Shown here: positions 34,791-46,390 of the stretch, in pieces
How positions within the stretch are numbered: the first letter of the stretch is position 1
Layout of the letters: each line of letters starts with the position of its first letter
NCBI GenBank assembly: GCA_032191485.1
Contig: JAVDOI010000007.1
Location: 41,001-105,000, forward strand
Direction of reading: 5' to 3'
Origin: Leptoclinus maculatus
Taxonomy: Eukaryota; Chordata; Actinopteri; Perciformes; Stichaeidae
Length of the DNA: 64,000 bases
Notes under the pieces: generated by a model
Database searches by the model: none
The model's input: the letters and a program-made list of their open reading frames with translations, nothing else
Told to the model about the DNA's origin: nothing
Program-made: the position numbers and the translations under genes

Positions 34791-36943
34791 AGGAAGAATG
34801 AATTAATTCACTGACAATAATCTTAATAGACAAGACTGCAGCCAGAAGTAACTTGTTATTTCTAGCCAAACATACCCATTCAACAACAATTCATGCCCGA
34901 TTAGGAGATGACACAACTTCAAGGGGAAAGTGAACAGATTCAATTTGAGGGTAAGTGGCAACCTATTCTGTTTTCTTCTGCTCAAATGCATTCTAACAGC
35001 AGAGGATCGATTAACTCTCCTCAACAGACTGTCACAAGACATTTGGTCAAAAGCTTATTTCCAGCCCACAATATCATCATGGACTCAAATACAACCAGAA
35101 ATAATCTCCACACTTCTGTCACTTTCCAGCTGGAACGTGTCAGCAAACACAAAAGAGTCTCAGCACCTTGTATTGTGCACCGGTGGTTCGGTATCCTGCG
35201 TAAATTGGGAGTTTAAAGTGGGCAATGATTGACAGCTCCAAGTGGCTGCTCTGTCCCGCCTTCCCTCCCATCTATTTCTGTCTGATCAAAGCGTGCTCAC
35301 AGGACAACAGACAGGCAGCAGCCATCGCTAGCTAAATGAAACAAGATCCTACAGCTCAGTTCAGATTCCTACAAACATGCAAAGGATGTAACTTTAGCAT
35401 TATGTTAATTTGCCGGGTCATATTACAACAAAACTACGAGGTGCGTTTACATGAACAAAGGTGATGCGATAGTCCACTTGTAGTACAAACAGTGGCGGCT
35501 GGTGGAAAATGTTCTTGGTAGGGCTGTGCCACATCCAATCAATTTCAGCAAACATCCCAGAATGATTTAATGCAAACAAATTAAGGTATCAAACGCGCAT
35601 TACTACTTTGCAGTTAAACATTTAACATTTATTCCAACACGAAAAAAAGCAGTAAATAACACTTTCACAAACACGTCAGGACATCTTATTTTAGTCACCC
35701 TCACAGGGAGTTCAGTATAATATAATATATATAACATATAATAATATTCTGTATAATATAATAATATATATATCATATAATATTCTGTATAATATAATAA
35801 TATATATGTCATATTCTGTCCCCGTTGTTTTAAAAAGATAAATAAGTTATTATCATGACGTCATCCAGCGAGTCAAACCTGTCTGGTGTACAGCTAGTAG
35901 AGAAGCTTCATGTACTGCTTCTCTTTCCTGCTAGTCTGCTGTCTGATTGTGAGGTCAGGCTGATCTGGGATCAGCTCTTTCAGTAGTTTCTCCTCTCAGT
36001 TCTCCTCTCAAACGGGTCTTGGAGGAGTAGTGCTCACACTGGCGCTCTCCTGTAGAGACTTCTCCTGACGAGAACGCGCAGCTTGGGGCAGGATTTAAAA
36101 CTGCCCCAAGCTGAATCTATTTGAGGACGCTGATTGGCTGAATTGTATGTCACTCATTTATATCTTTACTCAGCATTGGCTAAACTGCTTTATAGACCCG
36201 CCTCTTTGGGGCAGTTTTTCCAGCGCCCCAGCCAGCTGAGACGTGCACACACAGAGAGGAAGAGCAGACAGGCAGAGAGGACAAGCAGGAAAAGCATATA
36301 TTTACCGCAGATATCATATTTTACACATATTACTGGGTGATTCCATGTTTCAAAAACACAAATATTGACAATTTGTATAGTTTATTTTTATTTTAAATTT
36401 TATTTTTATTTTTATTTTTATTTTTATTTTTATTTTTTGTAGCTCTAGGGGGGGCGGCGCCCTAGCGCCCTCTATGGACCAGCCGCCACTGAGTACAAAG
36501 TATACTACAGTAAGTAAATCAAGAGAAAGTAAATACTTTTCATCATAATAGATCGTTTGACATGAACGTACTAAAGTCTGAGAGAGTCTCGTTTAACAGC
36601 AGACAGGATGATGTCTAACAACGTAGGTGTGTCGCTGTGCTATCACATGTGACCAGCTGATACCACGATTGACAGCACTAAAAAAAACAATGACAGCAAG
36701 GAGATTATGAGTAAGCATGCGTCAGAGGAGTGAGGATGTATGAGAAATTACAGGCCTAAATATGCAATAGAGGATATGACATCGTTTCTTGCAGAACCAG
36801 ACCAGTTTCTTAATATTTTATCAACAAGTACTGATCATAGATAAATGCTTGCAAATATTCAGAAATAAATTGCAATCAGTAACTCTTCAATTTGAGGGCT
36901 GTATGCTAACCGTTCTCATCTGGAATTCTCAGATATTAACACG
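34735..36943 (+). repeat. Segmental duplication, block 1
   Basis: From about 34735 to 36937 this matches 46335-49034 in the same orientation at high identity, apart from the two transposon insertions described separately. The left boundary is inside the purine-rich repeat. On the right, similarity ends after GGAATTCTCAGATATTAAC. No host exon is recognised inside. Confidence 0.9.
35482..36499. mobile_element. Non-autonomous hAT element with perfect 8-bp TSD
   Basis: The element 35490-36491 begins CAGTGGCGGCTGG and ends with its inverse CCAGCCGCCACTG. AGTACAAA flanks both sides (35482-35489 and 36492-36499). The paralogous block has the uninterrupted site at 48583-48590, proving the insertion. 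The interior is AT-rich with (TTTTTA)n at about 36385-36440 and no transposase. A fragment of the same family lies at about 44530-44720. Confidence 0.95.
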
Positions 36944-36983
36944 TTATGTCTTGTTCGGATTAAACAAACAAGACATAACGTGT
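36939..36983. repeat. Perfect 17-bp hairpin
   Basis: ACACGTTATGTCTTGTT at 36939-36955 and its exact inverse at 36967-36983 surround an 11-nt loop. It starts exactly where similarity to the second duplication block ends. Confidence 0.85.
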
Positions 36984-36989
36984 CAATAA

Positions 36990-37185
36990 GAGAGCCTTTG
37001 GGCGGAGCCAGGCTAGCTGTTTACCTCCGTTTTCAGTCTTTGTGCTAAGCTAAGCTAACCGGCTGCTGTCTCCAGCCTCACATTCACTGTACAGACACAG
37101 AGACTCGTATCAATCGTCTCGTCTCTCTGCCAAAAAGCTAATTTTCCCAAATGTCAAAATATTCCTTTACATTTCCATTAAATTT
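36990..37185 (-). mobile_element. Fish dispersed repeat with GGAGCCAGGCTAGCTGTTT
   Basis: The run GGAGCCAGGCTAGCTGTTT, then GTGCTAAGCTAAGCTAACCG, GTACAGACA and ATGTCAAAATATTCCTTT is a very common teleost repeat, present here as one end only. Its strand is assigned by convention. Confidence 0.55.
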
Positions 37186-37449
37186 AATTCAAATGTAATT
37201 AATTATAAGATTTTTTTCATGTACCTTGGTAACCAGACCAACAAATGGGGACCAGAAACACAACAAGTCTCATGTGTGTAAAGCAAACTTTAAACACATA
37301 AAGCAGCCAAACCCATCATACAACTGATGTAAAATGACATCAGTACCACATACCGTTTACTAAATACCCAAATAACGTTCACTCCTAGTCAGAGCACTTC
37401 AAACACGACTCTCTCTGTCTCTCTCTCTTCCTTCCTCATCTCGTCTCAG

Positions 37450-37578
37450 GCAGCAGAGGAGTGGAAGTTCGTGGCCATGGTTCTGGACCACATCCTGCTC
37501 TGTGTGTTCATGGCCGTGTGCATCATCGGGACGCTCGCCGTCTTCGCCGGGACACTCATGGAGCTCACCACGCTGTAG
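37450..37578 (+). CDS. chrna1: Nicotinic acetylcholine receptor alpha-1, terminal exon (M4), orphan
   Basis: The acceptor TCGTCTCAG precedes 43 codons beginning AAEEWKFVAMVLDHILLCVF and ending FAGTLMELTTL, then TAG at 37576-37578. This is the M4 membrane helix and short extracellular C-terminus of a muscle-type alpha-1 subunit, which is a cell-surface ligand-gated cation channel at the neuromuscular junction. No upstream M1-M3 or loop exon exists on the plus strand before it in this window. The matching 5' exons instead lie downstream at 55476-60995. It is therefore either the end of another gene copy whose other exons lie far away, a displaced exon, or a result of misassembly. A CA microsatellite starts 57 bp after the stop. 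Confidence 0.9.
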   Translation, partial: AAEEWKFVAMVLDHILLCVFMAVCIIGTLAVFAGTLMELTTL

Positions 37579-37632
37579 GGGACCCCGACCCACGAGGGGG
37601 TTAGGTGTGTTGTCAGGACAGACGTCAGTGTT

Positions 37633-37862
<230 letters not shown>

Positions 37863-37904
37863 GAGTTGATCTTTAAATCCCCTTCCAATGTACACGGTGC
37901 GTTC

Positions 37905-38762
37905 TGTAGAAAGATCGTAGAAAAGTATGAAAGCATAAAAGTATAGCTAGTATAAACTATAACCCTTTTTATTTCAAAGTATAACCAGCACAACCTATAG
38001 CGTGTTTACACTTTTTATAACCATCATATTATAACTTGTTTTAACATATAAACTGTTTAGAGTTAGACACTATGTGTAACCTAGTCACTCGAGCCTTATA
38101 CAGTGCTTCTGGTTTTAACAGGATCAAACCAGTTACATTCTGACCCAGCCCAAGAAGAAGGAGGACTCTGTATGAGTGACTCGTGAGCCTGAAGGAGGTT
38201 CCAGCCTGAGAGTAGAATAAAAACAGCAGAACAGAGCAGAAAGTTGAGAGAAGGGGGGGGAAAAGCCAGCAAGTGACTGGAGAGTGCCTCATTACAAACT
38301 CAGTGAAGACTGATAAAGAGGAATGATAGAATAGTTCTGATAGCCACTGTAACTGTTTCATTGAATTGAAATTGTTGTATGTGAATCTTGTGTGAAAACC
38401 TGAAATAAAAACACAGCCTTACATTTAGTAAGTGACTGAAACCAAACAAGTATTCGGGTCCTTTAAAACAATTTAACCCTCTTCCCTGTCCACTAACCGT
38501 GCGATCCAGACGTGACGACAGAAGCTACCATTTGGATCTTAAGGTAAGTTCCATGGGTGAAGACATTGCAGTGTTAGTCATAAATGGTGAGAATGTTCAC
38601 AATAGGCAATAGTAAAGTATAGACGATGTACATAACTATTACATACCGGGTGTTAGGGTTACATCCAATTGAGAGCGCCTAGGGCATTAGCCGTAAAAGA
38701 CTTTCAAAAAGACAATTCATTCCGAAATCCTAACTATTTAGCTACGGGGTGAGATAAAAGGC
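37905..38762 (+). mobile_element. Retroviral LTR, 3'-truncated copy
   Basis: Matches the first about 858 bp of the 989-bp LTR at 61239-62227, from TGTAGAAAGATCG to GAGATAAAAGGC, with only about half a dozen differences. It includes the AATAAA at about 38404. It stops abruptly at 38762, where gypsy pol sequence begins. No primer binding site or internal retroviral sequence follows. Confidence 0.9.
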
Positions 38763-39182
38763 GGTCAAGGAGGAGGTCCGGTCTACACCATTCATCGTCT
38801 GTTGCGTTCCCGCCGCTGGGGGCGAGGGCTTCAATACCTGGTCGACTGGGAAGGATATGGTCCGGAGGAGAGGCAATGGGTGCCGACTCGGAACATCTGC
38901 GACCCCCGACTCATCGCAAGGTTTCATCAGCAGCACCCAGAACAACCGTCGAGGACCAAGACGACTGCCAGAAACACCCAGCAGGTTCCCGGTGCGGACT
39001 ATGAGGGTCCGTCCTCTAGGGCCAAGGAACCCTGCCACCGGAACCCCTCCACCCACCCGGCGGTGGACTCTGACTCGGCGGCCTCGGAGGAGTTCTAACC
39101 CTCCTCCGGGCCCCCACCACCCGCCCTTGGCAGACGTTTTGGTTTTTGGGACTTCCGGAGCCGTCCCTTGAGGGGGGGGTTC
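38763..39182 (+). pseudogene. Ty3/gypsy chromovirus integrase C-terminus (chromodomain) and polypurine tract
   Basis: The plus-strand frame 38802-39098 reads RRWGRGLQYLVDWEGYGPEE then RQWVPTRNICDPRLIARFHQ, the chromodomain of fish chromovirus integrases that targets integration to chromatin marks. It ends in a TAA at about 39098. A G-rich polypurine tract (GAGGGGGGGG, about 39171) lies just before the LTR start. Everything upstream of the chromodomain is missing. Confidence 0.8.
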
Positions 39183-39589
39183 TGTCACAGCTCTGCCACT
39201 ACTACTCTGTCCTTTCCACCTCTCACTCACCTAATCAGTTCATTCAGCGCACCTGGCTGCCACTCTCACCTCATCAAGCTCACTACTCTCACCTGCTCAC
39301 CCTGCTTCTGCCACTATTTAAGCCCCAGCCTTACACACACTCACTGCCAGATCGTTCTCCGCTTCCATGCAAGACTTTCCCGCACACCCCTTTGGACTGA
39401 TTCCCTGTTACCGACCCTGCCTGTTTTGGACTACCCCGCCTTGCCTCTGCCCCGGTAATTCACCCAGCCTTCCGTTCCTGACCACGAGATCCTGCCATCT
39501 GATTCTGCTTCCTGTGAGAAATAAAACTCTAGTTAAAATTACCTCTGGTGTCCGTCGTACTGCGCCTGGGTCCTACATTACCCGTTACA
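39183..39589 (+). mobile_element. Gypsy 3' LTR
   Basis: Starts TGTCACAG directly after the polypurine tract and ends CCCGTTACA, about 407 bp. It contains a TATA-like CTATTTAAGCC (about 39314) and an AAATAAAAC polyadenylation signal (about 39520). It belongs to the chromodomain-bearing element before it. Confidence 0.8.
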
Positions 39590-39829
39590 GTCAACACTTC
39601 AGCTGCCAACTTCCTGGTTAGACATGATGAATCAGAGCTTATGTACAAATAAAACTTCACATTATCCTCAAACAAAGTTAATAAACAATACAGCCGGCTG
39701 TACTGATCTCTTCTGATGTCACGCTGAGTGTAGATGAAACACTCGGTTCTGTGGTCTCTGAGATAAGCATTGAGGGGAAAAGGACAAACCAAGCCACAAA
39801 CGGCCCCGAATAGCAATTTTTACAACTGT

Positions 39830-40030
39830 GTGATGATAAATACCGTGGCTCATTGGGTAGAGAGGGTTCCATCCTTGGCTGCTACATGTCCTGTGCTGAA
39901 GTGTACCTGAGCAAGACACTAAACCCAGACCACTGCGCTAAATATGCTAGAGATTGGTTAAATGCAGAGGTTACATTTCATATGTATATAATGACGACTA
40001 CAATAAATGTTAATTCATTATATTTTTTAA
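39830..40030 (+). mobile_element. SINE-like module C, copy 1
   Basis: GTGGCTCATTGGGTAGAGAG resembles a tRNA-type A box and is followed by GAGCAAGACACTAAACCC. Nearly identical copies lie at about 41944-42145 and 43480-43681, so it is carried by the array. Confidence 0.55.
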
Positions 40031-41402
40031 ATAAAGATGTATACATTTCCCTTTCTCTCCTGTAAGCTAAGTTCTTTCATATTCTACTAAGTAAATAATC
40101 AATGTTAACGATTTGATATTCAAGGAGGGATTAGGTAATCCTTAAATTATTATAGTGGCACCAAACATACTAAGCCAAATTACGAAAAGTGCTAACGGAC
40201 AAAATCTATTCTGAATCCAATGTTACAGGTCAGATATGCTACTGGTTTACACGACAGGAGTTTGGTGAGAGTATCTTACCCCATCATCCTACACCGGAAG
40301 TACCCTAACGCAGACTGGCAGATGACATACTTCAGGAAGAAGACTGACCGCCCTCTATCAACACTGACAGCATTGCCCAACACAGCACATTTCACCATGC
40401 AGGACTTAAGAGACGCGACTGTCTCTCCCCGACAGTTCAAACGCTCACCGTCAGCATTGGTCCAAGAAAAGAAGCCATGGAATCTAAGCATGCATATGAC
40501 AGAACTACGGCAGCGGCAAGACCAGGGTCCAGATATAACGATGTTAGAGTAAATCCCAACATTTTACATACCGGTAGTTAGTTAATTATTTTACAACTGT
40601 ATGATTATAAATACTGTATTTCAAAATATCCCTCCTATAAGCAAAGCTCTCTAAGTTTTACTGTACTTAACTCTCAGTAAATAATCAATGTTAACGATTT
40701 GATATTCAAGGAGGGATTAGGTAATCCTTAAATTATTATAGTGGCACCAAACCTACTAAGCCAAATTACGAAAAGTGCTAACGGACAAAATCTATTCTGA
40801 ATCCAATGTTACAGGTCAGATATGCTACTGGTTTACACGACAGGAGTTTGGTGAGAGTATCTTACCCCATCATCCTACACCGGAAGTACCCTAACGCAGA
40901 CTGGCAGATGACATACTTCAGGAAGAAGACTGACCGCCCTCTATCAACACTGACAGCATTGCCCAACACAGCACATTTCACCATGCAGGACTTAAGAGAC
41001 GCGACTGTCTCTCCCCGACAGTTCAAACGCTCACCGTCAGCATTGGTCCAAGAAAAGAAGCCATGGAATCTAAGCATGCATATGACAGAACTACGGCAGC
41101 GGCAAGACCAGGGTCCAGATATAACGATGTTAGAGTAAATCCCAACATTTTACATACCGGTAGTTAGTTAATTATTTTACAACTGTATGATTATAAATAC
41201 TGTATTTCAAAATATCCCTCCTATAAGCAAAGCTCTCTAAGTTTTACTGTACTTAACTCTCAGTAAATAATCAATGTTAACGATTTGATATTCAAGGAGG
41301 GATTAGGTAATCCTTAAATTATTATAGTGGCACCAAACATTCTAAGCCAAATTACGAAAAGTGCTAACGGACAAAATCTATTCTGAATCCAATGTTACAG
41401 GT

Positions 41403-41837
41403 CAGATATGCTACTGGTTTACACGACAGGAGTTTGGTGAGAGTATCTTACCCCATCATCCTACATCGGACACACTGGAAGCCTGAATTGAGCTCTGAGG
41501 CAGACTGGTGCAGACTTCCTTCCCCCAGGTAGCATTGAAGACTGGACGACCATCTTTACACTCTGCTGACGGCAGCCTGTGGCTTGCCCCACACAAAGAC
41601 CAATAAGCCACACAGCGACCTATAACCATGCAGGACTCAAGAGCGCGACTGAGTCTTCCGCACAGTTCAAACGCTCACCGTCAGCATTGGCTCCGAGAAG
41701 CCAGCTACTACCTGGGGGCAGGAAGTCTGCACCAGTCTGCTTCAGAGCTCACTTCAGGCTTCCGGTGTGTCCGATGTAGGATGCTGTGGTAAGATACTCG
41801 CACCAAACTCCTGTCGTGTAAACCAGTAGCATATCTG
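41403..41837. repeat. Palindromic module B, copy 1 (131-bp arms)
   Basis: 41403-41533 is the reverse complement of about 41706-41837 with few mismatches. The ends are CAGATATGCTACTGG / CCAGTAGCATATCTG. The spacer is about 172 bp. Confidence 0.85.
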
Positions 41838-42938
41838 ATGCAGTTCATCAAATATGTTGCGTCCTACCTCAGAGCCTCAGAGCTGTCCAGCTGTCCTCTG
41901 TGGAGTTGTTGTTTTTCCATTCTACAACCAATTTTTACAACTGTGTGATGATAAATACCGTGGCTCATTGGGTAGAGAGGGTTCCATCCTTGGCTGCTAC
42001 ATGTCCTGTGCTGAAGTGTACCTGAGCAAGACACTAAACCCAGCCCACTGCGCTAAATATGCTAGAGATTGGTTAAATGCAGAGGTTACATTTCATATGT
42101 ATATAATGACGACTACAATAAATGTTAATTCATTATATTTTTGAAATAAAGATGTATACATTTCCCTTTCTCTCCTGTAAGCTAAGTTCTTTCATATTCT
42201 ACTAAGTAAATAATCAATGTTAACGATTTGATATTCAAGGAGGGATTAGGTAATCCTTAAATTATTATAGTGGCACCAAACATTCTAAGGCAAATTACGA
42301 AAAGTGCTAACGGACAAAATCTATTCTGAATCCAATGTTACAGGTCAGATATGCTACTGGTTTACACAACAGGAGTTTGGTGAGAGTATCTTACCCCATC
42401 ATCCTACATCGGACACCGGAAGTACCCTAACGCAGACTGGCAGATGACATACTTTAGGAAGAAGACTGACCGCCCTCTATCAACACTGACAGCATTGCCC
42501 AACACAGCACAGTTCACCATGCAGGACTTAAGAGACGCGACTGTCTCTCCCCGACAGTTCAAACGCTCACCGTCAGCATTGGTCCAAGAAAAGAAGCCAT
42601 GGAATCTAAGCATGCATATGACAGAACTACGGCAGCGGCAAGACCAGGGTCCAGATATAACGATGTTAGAGTAAATCCCAACATTTTACATACCGGTAGT
42701 TAGTTAATTATTTTACAACTGTATGATTATAAATACTGTATTTCAAAATATCCCTCCTATAAGCAAAGCTCTCTAAGTTTTACTGTACTTAACTCTCAGT
42801 AAATAATCAATGTTAACGATTTGATATTCAAGGAGGGATTAGGTAATCCTTAAATTATTATAGTGGCACCAAACATTCTAAGCCAAATTACGAAAAGTGC
42901 TAACGGACAAAATCTATTCTGAATCCAATGTTACAGGT

Positions 42939-43373
42939 CAGATATGCTACTGGTTTACACGACAGGAGTTTGGTGAGAGTATCTTACCCCATCATCCTAC
43001 ATCGGACACACTGGAAGCCTGAAGTGAGCTCTGAGGCAGACTGGTGCAGACTTCCTTCCCCCAGGTAGCATTGAAGACTGGACGACCATCTTTACACTCT
43101 GCTGACGGCAGCCTGTGGCTTGCCCCACACAAAGACCAATAAGCCACACAGTGACCTATAACCATGCAGGACTCAAGAGCGCGACTGAGTCTTCCGCACA
43201 GTTCAAACGCTCACCGTCAGCATTGGCTCCGAGAAGCCAGCTAGTACCTGGGGGCAGAAAGTCTGCACCAGTCTGCTTCAGAGCTCACTTCAGGCTTCCG
43301 GTGTGTCCGATGTAGGATGCTGTGGTAAGATACTCGCACCAAACTCCTGTCGTGTAAACCAGTAGCATATCTG
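42939..43373. repeat. Palindromic module B, copy 2
   Basis: The same foldback shifted by exactly 1536 bp, with a handful of substitutions between copies. Confidence 0.85.
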
Positions 43374-44529
43374 ATGCAGTTCATCAAATATGTTGCGTCC
43401 TACCTCAGAGCCTCAGAGCTGTCCAGCTGTCCTCTGTGGAGTTGTTATTTTTCCATTCTACAACCAATTTTTACAACTGTGTGATGATAAATACCGTGGC
43501 TCATTGGGTAGAGAGGGTTCCATCCTTGGCTGCTACATGTCCTGTGCTGAAGTGTACCTGAGCAAGACACTAAACCCAGCCCACTGCGCTAAATATGCTA
43601 GAGATTGGTTAAATGCAGAGGTTACATTTCATATGTATATAATGACGACTACAATAAATGTTAATTCATTATATTTTTTAAATAAAGATGTATACATTTC
43701 CCTTTCTCTCCTGTAAGCTAAGTTCTTTCATATTCTACTAAGTAAATAATCAATGTTAACGATTTGATATTCAAGGAGGGATTAGGTAATCCTTAAATTA
43801 TTATAGTGGCACCAAACATACTAAGCCAAATTACGAAAAGTGCTAACGGACAAAATCTATTCTGAATCCAATGTTACAGGTCAGATATGCTACTGGTTTA
43901 CACGACAGGAGTTTGGTGAGAGTATCTTACCCCATCATCCTACATCGGACACCGGAAGTACCCTAACGCAGACTGGCAGATGACATACTTCAGGAAGAAG
44001 ACTGACCGCCCTCTATCAACACTGACAGCATTGCCCAACACAGCACAGTTCACCATGCAGGACTTAAGAGACGCGACTGTCTCTCCCCGACAGTTCAAAC
44101 GCTCACCGTCAGCATTGGTCCAAGAAAAGAAGCCATGGAATCTAAGCATGCATATGACAGAACTACGGCAGCGGCAAGACCAGGGTCCAGATATAACGAT
44201 GATCCATAGAAACCTGCCATCCCTCTCCCAGGATGGACAGAAGTGCAATAGATGTCATGTGTCAGCTGGACAGCTAAGGACACACAGCAGTGGTTTGCTT
44301 TCAAGATGAAAGGTCTTTATGACACATCAGATGACACGTCAACATTCTAATTTATTCGAGAACATGCATGTTCCATCCGGCATTCCATTCTATTCTCAAT
44401 GGCATTTTATGAATTCTTTCATGAATTCTTTCATGAATTCACTATTTGCTAGTTCAGCGATCACCATGTTCTCCATGTCACAGTTTTCACAAAACTCAAC
44501 ACATTATGACCCATTTACAGTACGATCTG

Positions 44530-44720
44530 AAAAGATATCAAACACGCATTACTACTTTGCAGTTAAATATTTAACATTAATTCCAACACGAAAAAAAGCA
44601 GTAAATAACACTTATAAACACGTCAGGACATCTTATTTTAGTCACCCTCACAGGGAATTCAGTATAATATATATATATACAGTATAACATATATCATATA
44701 ATAATATTCAGTATAATATA
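44530..44720. mobile_element. Fragment of the hAT family seen at 35490-36491
   Basis: Matches about 35585-35790, including ACGCATTACTACTTTGCAGT, AACACGAAAAAAAGCAGTAA and the TATAATATA-rich stretch. Confidence 0.7.
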
Positions 44721-45188
44721 AAACACACACATACATATAAGCTATGAGTTTTCTCTGTTAATTTACCATCTCAATTAAATGTTGATGCCTCCATGACCAA
44801 GTTAAGCAGATGAGACTGAGGACAACTATGGAGAAGAAAAGATGTTCACTTTGACTAATATGTAGCTTGACAGAGTTCTCCATGTGTGCCCTGGTGTTCT
44901 CATGTTTCCTTACCTGCTCATCTCTCACTCCTGTAACTGTCCGTGCTGGATCCTTAAATTATTATAGTGGCACCAAACATACTAAGCCAAACTACGAAAA
45001 GTGCTAACGGACAAAATCTATTCTGAATCCAATGTTACAGGTCAGATATGCTACTGGTTTACACGACAGGAGTTTGGTGAGAGTATCTTACCCCATCATC
45101 CTACATCGGACACCGGAAGTACCCTAACGCAGACTGGCAGATGACATACTTCAGGAAGAAGACTGACCGCCCTCTATCAACACTGACA

Positions 45189-46390
45189 ATTATAGGGAGG
45201 TTGGGAGAGAGAATGACAGACAGGGAGGTTGGGAGAGAGAAAGACAGACAGGGAGGTTGGGAGGGAGAAAGAGAGACAGGGAGGTTGGGAGAGAGAAAGA
45301 GAGACAGGGAGGTTGGGAGAGAGAAAGACAGACAGGGGGGTTGGGAGGGAGAAAGACAGACAGACAGGGAGGTTGGGAGAGAGAAAGACAGACAGACAGG
45401 GAGGTTGGGAGAGAAAAAGACAGACAGGGAGGTTGGGAGAAAGACAGACAGGGAGGTTGGGAGAGAGAAAGACAGACAGGGAGGTTGGGAGGGAGAAAGA
45501 CAGACAGACAGGGAGGTTGGGAGAGAGAAAGACAGACAGACAGGGAGGTTGGGAGAGAAAAAGACAGACAGGGAGGTTGGGAGAAAGACAGACAGGGAGG
45601 TTGGGAGAGAAAAAGACAGACAGGGAGGTTGGGAGAGAGAAAGACAGACAGGGGGGTTGGGAGAGAGAAAGACAGACAGGGGGGTTGGGAGGGAGAAAGA
45701 CAGACAGGGAGGTTGGGAGACAGACAGACAGACAGACAGGGAGGTTGGGAGAGAGAAAGACAGACAGGGAGGTTGGGAGAGAGAAAGACAGACAGGGAGG
45801 TTGGGAGACAGACAGACAGACAGGGAGGGAGGTTGGGAGAGAGAAAGACAGACAGGGAGGTTGGGAGACAGACAGACAGACAGGGAGGGAGGTTGGGAGA
45901 GAGAAAGACAGACAGGGAGGTTGGGAGACAGACAGACAGACAGGGAGGTTGGGAGGGAGGGAGGAAGACAGACAGGGAGGTTGGGGGGGAAGACAGACAG
46001 GGAGGTTGGAGGGAGAAAGACAGACAGGGAGGTTGGGAGAGAGAAAGACAGACAGGGAGGTTGGGAGAGAGAAAGACAGACAGGGAGGGAGGGAGACAGA
46101 CAGACAGGGAGGGAGGGAGGGAGACAGGGAGGGAGGGAGAAAGACAGACAGGGAGGAAGGGAGACAGACAGGGAGGGAGACAGACAGGGAGGGAGGGAGA
46201 CAGACAGGGAGACAGGGAGGGAGGGAGGGAGAAAGACAGGGGAGGGAGGGAGGGAGGGAGGTAGACAGGGAGAAAGACAGGGAGGGAGGGAGGTAGACAG
46301 GGAGGGAGGGAGACAGGGAGACAGACAGAGAGGTTGGGAGGGAGGGAGAAAGACAGACAGGGAGGTTGGGAGGGAGAAAGACAGACAATA
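45189..46390. repeat. 28-bp purine-rich minisatellite (GGGAGGTTGGGAGAGAGAAAGACAGACA)
   Basis: About 1.2 kb of GGGAGGTTGGGAGAGAGAAA-type units with 4-bp and 8-bp length variants, grading into GGGAGGGAGACAGACAG units like those at 34165-34790. It joins the truncated last array module to the second segmental-duplication block. The frames of over 300 codons across it are not genes. Confidence 0.97.

Larger units (their letters stand above)
39815..45188. repeat. Modular tandem array (586-bp and 1536-bp periods)
   Basis: A module P (ATCAATGTTAACGATTTGAT to CCCCATCATCCTACA) occurs at about 40092, 40677, 41263, 42209, 42799 and 43745, plus a truncated copy at 44950. It is followed either by module A (GGAAGTACCCTAACGCAGAC to GATATAACGATG) or by a palindrome-forming module B and a SINE-like module C. 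The first two units repeat with a 586-bp period, and 41263-44210 repeats with a 1536-bp period. Module A ends resemble L2 3' UTR sequence (compare CATATGACAGAACTACGGCA with 30098-30117). The predicted 110-codon frames in module A repeat only because the DNA does; they have no domain, so no gene is called. Confidence 0.85.

Noticed and set aside
34021..34869. Long Ser/Leu/Pro and Arg/Gly/Glu open frames (also 45141-46437)
   Set aside because: They arise from the purine-rich minisatellite; only the left edge, 34028-34159, holds a plausible exon, which is listed separately.
38041..38361. 106-codon minus-strand gene, repeated at 61375-61695
   Set aside because: Lies inside the retroviral LTR and is duplicated with it; there is no independent support.
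40220..41138. Conserved 110-residue protein encoded twice (also near 42444 and 43980)
   Set aside because: The frame recurs only because the DNA is tandemly repeated; it has no domain, and part of it is L2 3' UTR sequence.
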